Below are positions 1 through 8,167 of a stretch of DNA of 24,159 bases, piece after piece. Origin of the DNA: a virus; the IMG/VR virus record IMGVR_UViG_3300043395_000260, positions 1 through 24,159 of that record; one strand, given 5' to 3'. The notes beneath the pieces were generated by a model, which saw only the letters and a program-made list of their open reading frames with translations, made no database searches and was not told the DNA's origin. The first letter of the stretch is position 1. Every line of letters starts with the position of its first letter. A program made the position numbers and the translations under genes.

Positions 1-1248
1 AATGTGGAACTAGAGAATGGTTCCAAGATTATTGCAGCATCCACATCAAGTTCTGCAATTCGTGGAGGTTCTTTTAACTGTGTATTCTTGGACGAATTTG
101 CGTTCGTTCCAAACAACATCGCTGAAGAATTCTTCAACTCAGTTTACCCTGTAATTTCATCAGGTAAAACTTCCAAGATTATTATCGTGTCTACACCGAA
201 CGGTATGAATCTGTTTTACAAGTTGTGGATGGATGCCATCAACAAGAAGAACAACTATAAGACCTTTGAAATTCACTGGTCTATGGTTCCAGGTCGTGAT
301 GAGGCATGGAAAGAAGAAACAATTCGTAACACAAGTGAACGCCAGTTTAGACAAGAATTTGAAACCGAGTTCCTGGGTTCATCCAACACACTAATTTCTG
401 GTTATAAGTTACAAACAATTGTGTATCGTGATCCAATTGCATCACACGACTTGATGAAAATATATGAACATCCAGTCAAAGAAGGTGTCAATGAGGCCAA
501 ATCAGACCATCTCTATTGTATCTGTGTTGATGTGTCTGAAGGTAAGAACTTGGACAGTTCAGCATTCCAAGTTATTGATATATCACAGACTCCATATAAA
601 CAGGTGGCAACATATGCCAGTTCGTCAATCACACCTATTTTGTTTCCTACCGTCATATATAATGCAGCCAGATATTACAATGATGCGTATATATTGGTGG
701 AAATAAATAATAATCCACAGGTAGCAGACTCATTACATGCAGACTTTGAATATGAGAATCTATGGAAAGTATTCACAGGCAATAAGAAACCACAACAACT
801 GTCTGCTGGTTTTGCCCGTGGTATACAAATGGGACTGAAAATGTCACCTCAGGTCAAGGCAATTGGTTGTTCAAACCTAAAGACTTTGATTGAAGGTGAC
901 AAACTATTAATCAACGATTTCGACACTTACTCAGAACTTACTACATTCGAACAACAAAAAAATTCTTTTGCAGCTGCTTTGGGTGCAAATGATGACTTAG
1001 TTATGTCTTTGGTTATTTTTGGTTGGGTAACGACACAACAATATTTCAAAGAAATTGTTAACCACGACATTCGCAAACAAATCCAACTAGAAAACATGAA
1101 TCAGATGGATGAAGATGTTCTACCTGCACCAATCATTGATGACGGTTTAGACCATGGTTTCGAAATGATTGGTGGTGATATGTGGGAACTTGCAGACGGA
1201 GGAGAAACGTATGCTAAGTTTATGAGAAACCAACTCGAAAGGTTATAA
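1..1248 (+). CDS. 17: Terminase large subunit gp17 (5'-truncated by window)
   Basis: Packaging motor ATPase and headful nuclease that pumps DNA through the portal into the prohead. The frame is open from base 1 and the window cuts off the N-terminal part, including Walker A; the GTG at 4 is not a real start. Counting from that GTG, the Walker B region VFLDEF lies near residues 27-32 and the coupling motif STPNG near 63-67. The RNase H-like nuclease follows, with likely metal ligands D176 (CVDVSEG), E233 (LVEINN) and D330/D331 (NDDLVMSLVIFGW). These match the order of the T4 gp17 acidic triad. The C-terminal end (DLVMSLVIFGW followed by an acidic tail) is close to T4. It is followed by the sheath gene 67 bases on, as in T4. 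The family assignment is very secure. Confidence 0.96.
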   Translation, partial: NVELENGSKIIAASTSSSAIRGGSFNCVFLDEFAFVPNNIAEEFFNSVYPVISSGKTSKIIIVSTPNGMNLFYKLWMDAINKKNNYKTFEIHWSMVPGRDEAWKEETIRNTSERQFRQEFETEFLGSSNTLISGYKLQTIVYRDPIASHDLMKIYEHPVKEGVNEAKSDHLYCICVDVSEGKNLDSSAFQVIDISQTPYKQVATYASSSITPILFPTVIYNAARYYNDAYILVEINNNPQVADSLHADFEYENLWKVFTGNKKPQQLSAGFARGIQMGLKMSPQVKAIGCSNLKTLIEGDKLLINDFDTYSELTTFEQQKNSFAAALGANDDLVMSLVIFGWVTTQQYFKEIVNHDIRKQIQLENMNQMDEDVLPAPIIDDGLDHGFEMIGGDMWELADGGETYAKFMRNQLERL

Positions 1249-1259
1249 AAATAGCCTTT

Positions 1260-1267
1260 CATAAATA
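1260..1267 (+). promoter_or_regulatory. Putative late promoter of gp18
   Basis: CATAAATA followed by CT matches the T4 late promoter TATAAATA at 7 of 8 positions and lies 48 bases upstream of the sheath start. It would be read by host RNA polymerase carrying gp55, which is encoded in this window. The assignment is inferred from motif and position only. Confidence 0.6.
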
Positions 1268-1315
1268 CTCTTATGGTATTTTGCCAAAAGAACATAATAA
1301 TTCAAGGAGAATAAA

Positions 1316-3007
1316 ATGGCATTTCAAATCTCTCCAGGCGTAAATGTAGCTGAAGTGGATGCAACAACCGTTGTTCCAGCAGTTTCACAAACGGCCGGTG
1401 CATTTGCTGGACAATTTAGATGGGGTCCAGCAAATAAAGTAAAACAAATTGACAGTGAAATTACATTAACAAGCACATTCGGTAAACCAAACTCAACAAC
1501 AGCCGTAGATTTCTTTACTGCTGCTAACTTTTTGGCTTATGGTAATAATTTGAGTGTTGTTCGTGCGGTAGGCTCAACAGCTAACAACGCAACAGATGGT
1601 TCAGGATTAAACATCCAAGTTCAAAATGAAGATGTATTCGAAACTACTTACTTAAACGGTAACAATGGTAACGACTACGGTCCTTTCATTGCACGTTATC
1701 CTAGTGACCTAGGCAACTCACTTCGTGTTTCTGTTTGTGCAAATACACAAAACTTTAGCACATGGTCATACAAGAACTATTTCACATCAGCTCCAGGAAC
1801 ATCAGATTTCGCAGACAGCGTTGGTGGTTCCAATGATGAAATGCATATTGTTGTTATTGACCACAAAGGACAATTCACTGGTTCTGCCGGTGCTATCTTA
1901 GAAACATTCGCTTTCGTTTCAGCTGCATCTGATGCGGTTATTAACGGCGTAACAAACTACTATAAACAAGTTATTTTTAATAACTCAAAATATGTTTATG
2001 CAATTGATCCTATTTCATATGTGTCTACCAATTCAGTATGGGGACAATCAGCTGTAGGCAGAGATTTCTCTGGTGTAACAGAAGTTGTAACGGTAACATT
2101 AACAACAGGTTCTTTAGCTTCTCCTTCAGATGCCAATATTGAATCTGCTTATGATTTGTTTGCAAATAAAGAAAACATTGATGTTGGTTTGGTGTTAACA
2201 GGTGGTCATCCTGTTGCAGTTCAACAATATGTTATCGACAATATTGCAGTTGGTCGTGCTGACTGTGTTGCGTTCATTTCACCAAGATACAGTGATGTTG
2301 TAAATCAAGCCGGTAATGAAACTGCAAACATTGAAGATTGGTTAACAGCATTGTCAAGAAGTTCTTCTTATGTTGTTGCTGATTCTGGTTGGAAATATCA
2401 ATTCGACAAATATAACAACACATACCGTTGGATCCCATTGAATGGTGATATCGCTGGTCTATGTGTGTATACAGATAATGTCCGTGATCCATGGTTCTCA
2501 CCAGCAGGTTTCAACCGTGGTGCAATTAAGAATTCTATTAAATTATCATGGAATCCAAACAAATCATACCGTGACACATTGTATGCAGCAGGTATAAACC
2601 CTGTTGTTTCTTTCCCTGGCCAAGGCACAGTATTGTTTGGTGACAAGACATTGTTGAACAAACCATCTGCGTTTGACCGCATCAACGTTCGCCGTCTATT
2701 CATTACATTGGAAAAGGCAATTGCACAAGCTGCCAAGTTCTCAATGTTTGAATTGAACGATGAATTCACAAGAGCACAATTTATTGCGTTAGTATCACCA
2801 TTCTTGCGTGATATCCAAGGTCGCCGTGGTATTACCGACTTTAGAGTTGTTTGTGATTCAACAAACAACACACAACAAGTGATTGACAGTAATCAGTTTG
2901 TTGGTGATATCTACATTAAACCTGCACGCTCAGTTAACTATATTCAGTTAAACTTTGTTGCTGTTGGAACTGGTGTTGACTTCGTAACAATCGTTGGCGC
3001 AGCTTAA
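1316..3007 (+). CDS. 18: Contractile tail sheath protein gp18
   Basis: Forms the contractile outer sheath around the tail tube. The N-terminus (MAFQISPGVNVAEVD) and the following TAGAFAGQFRWGP segment are typical of the T4 gp18 family. So is the C-terminal domain, with IRDPWFSPAGFNRG-like and GINPVVSFPGQGTVLFGD-like segments; this C-terminal part forms the conserved inner sheath core. At 563 residues it is shorter than T4 gp18 (659), as in many non-enterobacterial T4-like phages that lack part of the outer domains. AAGGAG is placed well before the ATG. The tube gene follows directly. Codon choice is regular and well adapted, as expected of an abundant late protein. The call is secure. Confidence 0.95.
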   Translation: MAFQISPGVNVAEVDATTVVPAVSQTAGAFAGQFRWGPANKVKQIDSEITLTSTFGKPNSTTAVDFFTAANFLAYGNNLSVVRAVGSTANNATDGSGLNIQVQNEDVFETTYLNGNNGNDYGPFIARYPSDLGNSLRVSVCANTQNFSTWSYKNYFTSAPGTSDFADSVGGSNDEMHIVVIDHKGQFTGSAGAILETFAFVSAASDAVINGVTNYYKQVIFNNSKYVYAIDPISYVSTNSVWGQSAVGRDFSGVTEVVTVTLTTGSLASPSDANIESAYDLFANKENIDVGLVLTGGHPVAVQQYVIDNIAVGRADCVAFISPRYSDVVNQAGNETANIEDWLTALSRSSSYVVADSGWKYQFDKYNNTYRWIPLNGDIAGLCVYTDNVRDPWFSPAGFNRGAIKNSIKLSWNPNKSYRDTLYAAGINPVVSFPGQGTVLFGDKTLLNKPSAFDRINVRRLFITLEKAIAQAAKFSMFELNDEFTRAQFIALVSPFLRDIQGRRGITDFRVVCDSTNNTQQVIDSNQFVGDIYIKPARSVNYIQLNFVAVGTGVDFVTIVGAA

Positions 3008-3013
3008 TAAATA
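3006..3013 (+). promoter_or_regulatory. Possible late promoter of gp19
   Basis: AATAAATA overlaps the gp18 stop codon and lies 20 bases upstream of the tube start, a 7/8 match to TATAAATA. The same AATAAATA variant precedes gp23 in this window. The motif is A/T-only, so chance occurrence is quite possible. Confidence 0.4.
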
Positions 3014-3032
3014 AACGATATAGGAGAAAACA

Positions 3033-3575
3033 ATGTCATTCAATGTAGCAGAATTTAGAGCTAATATGATTGGGGACGGTGCCCGCCCTAATCTATTCTC
3101 TGTATCTTTAGTGTTTCCAACAACCGTAACAAACTCCACAGCTGCTGGTCAAAAAATTACTTTCATGGCCAAAACTGCACAGTTACCTGGTTCTTCAATT
3201 GGAACTGTTCCCGTTTATTACTTTGGTCGTGAAATGAAGTTTCCTGGAAACAGAACTTTTGCAGACTGGACACTAACAATTATTAACGATGAAGATTTCA
3301 CCATTAGAAATTCGTTAGAAAACTGGATGAATGCTATCAATAGTCATAACGGAAACGTTCGCAGCGGTGCTGCAAGAAATTCTTCCGGTTATTCTGTTGA
3401 TGCTAATGTCATCCAATACGGCAAAACAGGAAACGAATTGAAGAAATATAAATTTGTTGGAATGTTCCCATTAGACCTAGCACCAATCGACTTAGATTGG
3501 GGTGCAAATGATTCTATTGAAGAATTCACATGCACATTTGCTTATCAATTCTGGGAAACAGATACAACTTCCTGA
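3033..3575 (+). CDS. 19: Tail tube protein gp19
   Basis: Major subunit of the rigid inner tail tube, which stacks as hexamers inside the sheath. At 180 residues it is slightly longer than T4 gp19 (163). Features shared with the family are the start MSFNVAEFRANM, the LPGSSIGTVPVYYFGREMKF segment, FADWTLTIINDEDF, the ENWMNAI helix and the terminal FPLDLAPIDLDW...FAYQFWE strand. The start has AGGAG 8 bases upstream. It sits between sheath and portal as in T4 and is followed by a strong terminator, which separates tail from head genes. It shares a recognisable fold pattern with the protein at 9594-10106. The call is secure. Confidence 0.94.
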   Translation: MSFNVAEFRANMIGDGARPNLFSVSLVFPTTVTNSTAAGQKITFMAKTAQLPGSSIGTVPVYYFGREMKFPGNRTFADWTLTIINDEDFTIRNSLENWMNAINSHNGNVRSGAARNSSGYSVDANVIQYGKTGNELKKYKFVGMFPLDLAPIDLDWGANDSIEEFTCTFAYQFWETDTTS

Positions 3576-3582
3576 TAATTAC

Positions 3583-3614
3583 GGAGGACCCACACGGGTC
3601 CTCCATGTTTTTTT
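3583..3614 (+). terminator. Rho-independent terminator after gp19
   Basis: A perfect 9-bp stem, GGAGGACCC (3583-3591) with GGGTCCTCC (3596-3604), closes an ACAC loop. It is followed three bases later by seven T residues (3608-3614). Confidence 0.92.
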
Positions 3615-3619
3615 GATTA

Positions 3620-3625
3620 TATAAT
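3620..3625 (+). promoter_or_regulatory. Possible -10 element just upstream of portal gene
   Basis: TATAAT sits 11 bases before the gp20 ATG, immediately after the gp19 terminator. No clear -35 box is visible and it is not a TATAAATA late octamer. If used, the transcript would have a leader of only about five bases. Weak evidence. Confidence 0.25.
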
Positions 3626-3636
3626 TACACACAAAT

Positions 3637-5373
3637 ATGGCAAACACAAATAAATTTTCATTGTTCGGTTTCACCATCTCTCGTCAGAAAGACGAGGAGG
3701 AAGCTATCGTTCAACAATCATTCACTCCACCATCTTCGGATGATGGCGCATTAACTATAACATCTGCTGCCTATTATGGCACTTATGTTGACCTAGACGG
3801 CACGGCCAAAAATGAGGTAGAACTTATCTCTCGTTATCGTGAAATGGCCATGCAACCAGAAATTGAATCGGCAATAGATGATATAGTTAATGAAGCAATT
3901 GTTCAAGATGATGATGGTCTGATAACCAAAATTATCTTAGATGATTTGAAACAGCCAGAAAAAATTAAAAATGCTATCAAAGAAGAATTCAATACCGTTT
4001 TGCGTTTATTGGATTACAGAAAGATGGCACAAGATATCTTCCGTAGATATTATATTGATGGTAGAATGTATTATCACATCATTATTGACCGTGAGAAACC
4101 ACAAGAAGGTATCAAAGAACTTCGTTATATCGACCCACGTAGATTGAGAAAAATACGTGAGATGAGAAAACAAAAGGATGAAAGAACTGGTGCAGATATC
4201 ATGCAACCAGTCAATGAATATTATATTTACAACGACAAGGTTGTTAGTGGTAGTGCATCCAATTTTGGTCCTGTTGGTATTCGTATTACAACAGATTCAA
4301 TTATTTCGGTGGTGTCAGGTCTTATGGATTCACGCCGTGCGGTTGTTCTATCATATCTACACAAGGCAATTAAACCACTCAACCAGTTGCGTATGATTGA
4401 GGATGCGACAGTCATCTATCGTATCTCCAGAGCACCAGAACGCCGCATTTTCTACATTGATGTAGGTAACTTACCAAAATTGAAGGCTGAACAATACTTG
4501 CGTGATATCATGGTCAAGTATAAAAACAAATTGGTTTACGATGCCAACACAGGTGAAGTCCGTGATGACCGTAAATTCATGTCTATGATGGAAGACTTCT
4601 GGTTACCTCGCCGTGAAGGTGGTAAAGGCACAGAAATTACAACATTACCTGGTGGTCAAAATCTAGGTGAGTTGGAAGATGTTAAGTATTTCCAAAAGAA
4701 ACTATATGGTGCATTATGTGTTCCTATCTCTAGACTGGAACCAAATCAAGGTTTCTCTCTAGGTAGAACATCAGAAATCACTCGTGATGAATTGAAATTC
4801 TCCAAGTTTGTGGATAGATTGAGAAACAAATTCTCAGATGTATTCAATCAGGCATTGCGTGTTCAGTGCGTATTAAAAGGTATTTGCACAGACGAAGAAT
4901 TTGAATTGTTCAGAGAACACATTCACTATGATTTCATCAAAGATAATAATTTTTCTGAACTAAAAGAATCAGAACTAATCAATCAAAGATTGTCTTTATT
5001 GGGCGCAATTGATCCATACACAGGAAGATATTTCTCTCAAAAATGGATTCAACAAAATGTGTTGCGTTTATCTGATGACGAAATTGATGAAATGGATAAA
5101 CAAATTGAGGCAGAAAAAGAAATGGGTCTAGGATTACCTGTTGCTGTTACAAACGATGTTGCACAACAACAAATGCTAGGACAAGTTCAGACCGACCAAA
5201 TGGTTCAGCAGGCAGAAATGATGCCAGACCAAGGTCAAGATACCACTGGTTCAGGTGGTTCCTCATCATCGAAACCAAAAGCAAAAAGTTCCACTAGTTC
5301 AAAACCAGTTAAAGGTGATTTAAGTTTGGAAGAAGTTGAAAACACCTTCACTAGATTGAAACGTATTTTATAA
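3637..5373 (+). CDS. 20: Portal vertex protein gp20
   Basis: Dodecameric portal at the special capsid vertex. It initiates prohead assembly and is the channel through which gp17 packages DNA. The 578-residue product aligns along its length with T4 gp20 (524 residues). Shared segments include EIESAIDDIVNEAIV, FRRYYIDGRMYYHIIID, GIKELRYIDPRRLRKIRE, YRISRAPERRIFYIDVGNLP and the TSEITRDELKFSKF region. The extra length is a low-complexity Gln/Ser/Lys-rich C-terminal stretch before a final basic helix. The ATG has no recognisable Shine-Dalgarno sequence (upstream is ACACACAAAT), which is unusual for this phage. It is followed at 14 bases by the gp67-like gene. The call is secure; the start is the only reasonable ATG. 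Confidence 0.95.
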   Translation: MANTNKFSLFGFTISRQKDEEEAIVQQSFTPPSSDDGALTITSAAYYGTYVDLDGTAKNEVELISRYREMAMQPEIESAIDDIVNEAIVQDDDGLITKIILDDLKQPEKIKNAIKEEFNTVLRLLDYRKMAQDIFRRYYIDGRMYYHIIIDREKPQEGIKELRYIDPRRLRKIREMRKQKDERTGADIMQPVNEYYIYNDKVVSGSASNFGPVGIRITTDSIISVVSGLMDSRRAVVLSYLHKAIKPLNQLRMIEDATVIYRISRAPERRIFYIDVGNLPKLKAEQYLRDIMVKYKNKLVYDANTGEVRDDRKFMSMMEDFWLPRREGGKGTEITTLPGGQNLGELEDVKYFQKKLYGALCVPISRLEPNQGFSLGRTSEITRDELKFSKFVDRLRNKFSDVFNQALRVQCVLKGICTDEEFELFREHIHYDFIKDNNFSELKESELINQRLSLLGAIDPYTGRYFSQKWIQQNVLRLSDDEIDEMDKQIEAEKEMGLGLPVAVTNDVAQQQMLGQVQTDQMVQQAEMMPDQGQDTTGSGGSSSSKPKAKSSTSSKPVKGDLSLEEVENTFTRLKRIL

Positions 5374-5386
5374 TTAGGAGATAAAC

Positions 5387-5596
5387 ATGCCAACAGCAAG
5401 AGAAATAGTTGATTACGCAGAACAAGATAACGCAATTGAAATGCGTAATGCCTTGTATGGTGCATTGCACGACAAAATTATGGATCATATTAACAACCAC
5501 AAGGTTGAAGTTGCGAAACAACTAATGAATCCTCCAGCTGCTACAGCAGAAGATGAAGTTATCTATGCAGCAAACGCAACAGCTGAAGCTGAATAA
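5387..5596 (+). CDS. Small prohead core protein, gp67-like by position
   Basis: A 69-residue protein starting MPTAREIVDYAEQDNAIEM, with an Ala/Glu-rich C-terminal tail. T4 encodes the prohead core protein gp67 (80 residues) at exactly this place, between portal 20 and protease 21. Proteins with a similar MPTAREivdYAEQDNA start occur here in other T4-like phages. Its small size, acidic character and late context suit an internal scaffold component. Identity to T4 gp67 itself is not obvious from sequence. AGGAG precedes the ATG. The assignment rests mainly on position and recollection of the family; the reading frame itself is convincing. Confidence 0.7.
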   Translation: MPTAREIVDYAEQDNAIEMRNALYGALHDKIMDHINNHKVEVAKQLMNPPAATAEDEVIYAANATAEAE

Positions 5597-5611
5597 GTTT
5601 TGACATAATGG

Positions 5612-5619
5612 TATAAATA
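5612..5619 (+). promoter_or_regulatory. Late promoter TATAAATA upstream of the 173-residue structural gene
   Basis: A perfect TATAAATA octamer lies in the 49-base gap between the gp67-like gene and the next start. A TTGACA lies just upstream (5600-5605) but has no matching -10 at 16-18 bases, so only the late octamer is called. Confidence 0.7.
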
Positions 5620-5645
5620 TTATTCAAACATAACAGGGATTACAA

Positions 5646-6167
5646 ATGTCAAATTCATTTTCATATCAAGTGGTAAAAGATACCACGGAACATGTGGTTA
5701 TTAAATTAACCGGATCGTTCGATGGAACTGGCCAAGAAGCGAATACTGTTCGTATTCAAGCCAACACACTTTATGGTGCATTAGATACATCTAAAGCCAA
5801 TCTATTATCATCTTCAGCCAACACAGGCGCACTAGGATTCTATGGTCTTTCAATTTACCGTGTTTGGTATGATTGTTCCACCGATGGTGATGTGCAATTA
5901 TATTGGAATGCTGAAACGCCTGCGCCAATCATGTATTTGAATGGTAATGGAGAATATGATGCTGCAGGCAACTGGATCACAATACCAAATAACACAAAAG
6001 GAACCACAGGTTCAAAAGGTGATATCGGTATTGTTACAAGAGGCATGGTTGCAAATAGTTCATATACAATTATTATGGAATTGCGTAAAGACAACGAACA
6101 TTACCAGCGTGGTCAAATGAATGATCCTGCTGCGTTCAACTACCCACCATACAGCATTCGTCCATAA
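5646..6167 (+). CDS. Putative virion structural protein (gp68 position), function unknown
   Basis: A 173-residue soluble protein rich in beta-prone, Gly/Asn/Thr/Tyr-containing segments, with no signal peptide or membrane segment. It occupies the position of T4 prohead core gene 68 (between 67 and 21) but does not resemble that protein. The sequence (for example VVIKLTGSFDGTG, GLSIYRVWYDCSTDGDVQLYW, YTIIMELRKDNEHY) looks like a compact beta-sandwich. A perfect late octamer upstream and placement in the head operon suggest a capsid or decoration protein made late. Only a weak AGGG precedes the ATG. The reading frame is well supported. The structural role is an inference from context. Confidence 0.65.
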   Translation: MSNSFSYQVVKDTTEHVVIKLTGSFDGTGQEANTVRIQANTLYGALDTSKANLLSSSANTGALGFYGLSIYRVWYDCSTDGDVQLYWNAETPAPIMYLNGNGEYDAAGNWITIPNNTKGTTGSKGDIGIVTRGMVANSSYTIIMELRKDNEHYQRGQMNDPAAFNYPPYSIRP

Positions 6168-6176
6168 GGTAAACAA

Positions 6177-6821
6177 ATGAAACTTATTAGAGAACTTACC
6201 GAATCAGTAAACTATTTAACGGAAGAAAAAGATGGAAAGAAAACACTTTACATCGAAGGTCCGTTTCTAGTAGCAGAAGCAGTTAACAAAAACAGACGCA
6301 TGTATAAAGAAGAAACCATGCGTAATGAAGTTAACCGTTACAACGAAGAATATATCACAAAAAATCGTGCCTTTGGTGAACTGGGACATCCAGACACCCC
6401 ATCCATTAATCTTGACCGTGTATCACACTTAATCGTTGGTCTACGCCAAGAGGGAAATGCTTGGATAGGCAAAGCAAAAATTCTTGAAACCCCAATGGGT
6501 AACATTGCAAGAAACCTAATCGAAGGCGGCGCACAACTTGGTGTGTCATCTAGAGGTATGGGTTCTCTTAAAATGGAAAACGGCATCAATGTCGTTCAAG
6601 GAGACTTTCATCTGGCCACAGCGGCAGATATTGTAGCAGACCCTTCCGCACCTGGTGCGTTTGTGCAAGGTATCATGGAAGGTAAGGAATGGATGTTGGT
6701 TAACGGTGTTTGGACCGAACAACATTACGATATTGCTAAACAACAAATTGTTAAAGCATCAAAGAAAGATATTGAACGTGTCAGTTTAAATATCTTTGAA
6801 AACTTCCTTAAAAAACTTTAA
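6177..6821 (+). CDS. 21: Prohead core protein protease gp21
   Basis: Serine-type maturation protease (peptidase family U9) that digests the scaffold and trims the capsid protein before packaging. At 214 residues it matches T4 gp21 (212). The conserved GPFLVAEAVNKNRRMY segment is followed by the ELGHP histidine (H71) and the LGVSSRGMGS serine (S124/S125), the expected catalytic pair. These are followed by a conserved DPSAPGAFVQGIMEG stretch. It lies between portal and scaffold genes as in T4. The ATG is 9 bases after the previous stop with a modest AAGG. Its expected cut sites, L/I-x-E, can be found in the scaffold and capsid proteins next door. Secure. Confidence 0.94.
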   Translation: MKLIRELTESVNYLTEEKDGKKTLYIEGPFLVAEAVNKNRRMYKEETMRNEVNRYNEEYITKNRAFGELGHPDTPSINLDRVSHLIVGLRQEGNAWIGKAKILETPMGNIARNLIEGGAQLGVSSRGMGSLKMENGINVVQGDFHLATAADIVADPSAPGAFVQGIMEGKEWMLVNGVWTEQHYDIAKQQIVKASKKDIERVSLNIFENFLKKL

Positions 6822-6822
6822 A

Positions 6823-6830
6823 TATAAATA
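6823..6830 (+). promoter_or_regulatory. Late promoter TATAAATA upstream of gp22
   Basis: A perfect late octamer starts right after the gp21 stop codon, 28 bases before the scaffold ATG. A second near-match, TATAAATC, lies at 6836-6843. Confidence 0.72.
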
Positions 6831-6858
6831 TCCAATATAAATCAAGGAGATTCTCAAA

Positions 6859-8124
6859 ATGGGAAAATTTAATCTGACAGACGCCGCTAAAGCAATCTTA
6901 CAAGAAGGTTCAAAAGAAAACTTTGAAGCTTCTGTTCGCAGCGGCCACAAAGACGCTCCATCTAAACTACCTACATCAGTTGCTTATGGCACAAAAGATG
7001 TTGGTGAAGTTGCAGGTGAAGTTAAGAAACAAGACGATGATGAAGGTGATTACACCAAAGGTGTTCCAACAGCTACACCTCCAGGTGCAACACCACCAGT
7101 TGGTTCCGAACCAATGCACAAGTTGTCTGGTCAACCAGGTGAATCACAAGGTTCAGAACACAAAGCTGTTCAAGCAGATGCAACAGACTACAATGCAATC
7201 CGTGACCGTATCAAAGCCAAACTTGCTCCACAAATGATGAAAGCAAATCCAGGTGCAACATTCCAATCTTATGCTGAAGAAAAAGTAGAAGATGAAGCCG
7301 TTGTTGCTGAAGAAAAAGGTGAAGGTCACGAAGACGAAGCCGAAGATAAGAAACTTATCAAGTCTATGATGAAGAAACAAAAAATGAAGGAAGACATGGA
7401 CGCTGATGTTGGTGCTCTATTGTCTGGTGAAGAACTTTCAGAAGAATTTAAGACAAAAGCAACTACAATTTTCGAAGCTGCCGTTGTTGCTCGTTCACAA
7501 GCAATTGTGGAAGATATCGAAGAAGCACTATACGAAGAATTCGAAGTTGCTGTAGAAACAGTAAAAGAAGAATTGGCCAAGAAGTTAGATGACTACATCA
7601 ACTATATGGCAGAAGAATTCTTCAAAGAAAACCAATTGGCAATCGAAAAAGGTCTACGTTCAGAAATCGTTGAAGATTTCATCCGTGGAATGAAGTCATT
7701 GTTCGAAGAACACTACATCGAAATCCCAGAAGAAAAAGTGGATGTTGTAGAAGAATTGACAACTAAGGTTGAAGAATTGGAATCTTCTATCAACGAAGAA
7801 ATCGCTCGCAGCGTTGAAATGAAGAAACAAATTAATGAATTCAAAAAGAATGAGGCTATACATGCAGTATGTGAAGGCCTAACGCAGACACAGGTAGAAA
7901 AATTGAAAGCACTTGCAGAGAGTGTTGAATTTACTACTGAAGAAGAATTCGGCGAAAAACTAGGAACATTGGTAGATTCATACTTCCAACAACCTGTTAA
8001 ATCTGCCGTTAGTTCTGCTCTGAATGAAGAAGTCGTGGTTGAGGATGACAACAAGGTCGCTCCTGCTGTTGATCCACAAATCGCACAATACGCACAAATT
8101 ATCTCAAAATCATTGGTTAAATAA
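6859..8124 (+). CDS. 22: Major prohead scaffold core protein gp22
   Basis: Internal scaffold of the prohead, degraded by gp21 during maturation. It is a 421-residue, strongly acidic, helix-rich protein. The N-terminal third is polar with a Pro/Thr-rich linker (GVPTATPPGATPPVGSEP around residues 69-86). The rest is long Glu/Lys-rich helices with coiled-coil character, ending AQYAQIISKSLVK. It is much longer than T4 gp22 (269 residues), as in other non-enterobacterial T4-like phages. It lies between 21 and 23 with AAGGAG before the start. The reverse complement carries spurious ORFs because GAA-rich codons read as TTC. Scaffold identity rests on composition, C-terminal pattern and unequivocal position. 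Confidence 0.88.
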   Translation: MGKFNLTDAAKAILQEGSKENFEASVRSGHKDAPSKLPTSVAYGTKDVGEVAGEVKKQDDDEGDYTKGVPTATPPGATPPVGSEPMHKLSGQPGESQGSEHKAVQADATDYNAIRDRIKAKLAPQMMKANPGATFQSYAEEKVEDEAVVAEEKGEGHEDEAEDKKLIKSMMKKQKMKEDMDADVGALLSGEELSEEFKTKATTIFEAAVVARSQAIVEDIEEALYEEFEVAVETVKEELAKKLDDYINYMAEEFFKENQLAIEKGLRSEIVEDFIRGMKSLFEEHYIEIPEEKVDVVEELTTKVEELESSINEEIARSVEMKKQINEFKKNEAIHAVCEGLTQTQVEKLKALAESVEFTTEEEFGEKLGTLVDSYFQQPVKSAVSSALNEEVVVEDDNKVAPAVDPQIAQYAQIISKSLVK

Positions 8125-8127
8125 ATA
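8120..8127 (+). promoter_or_regulatory. Possible late promoter of gp23
   Basis: AATAAATA overlaps the end of gp22 (7/8 match to TATAAATA) and lies 40 bases upstream of the capsid start. A looser TATAAGATAC follows at about 8139. Which of the two is used cannot be told by eye. Confidence 0.45.
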
Positions 8128-8167
8128 AAATTTACCGATATAAGATACTCATAAGGAGAAATACTAA

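Noticed and set aside
2398-2871. 157-codon ORF on the minus strand inside gp18
   Set aside because: Antisense to a strongly conserved sheath gene, no ribosome-binding site or family resemblance; a by-product of the codon bias of gp18.
5600-5605. TTGACA upstream of the 173-residue structural gene as a sigma70 promoter
   Set aside because: No acceptable -10 at 16-18 bases; the TATAAATA octamer explains the site better.
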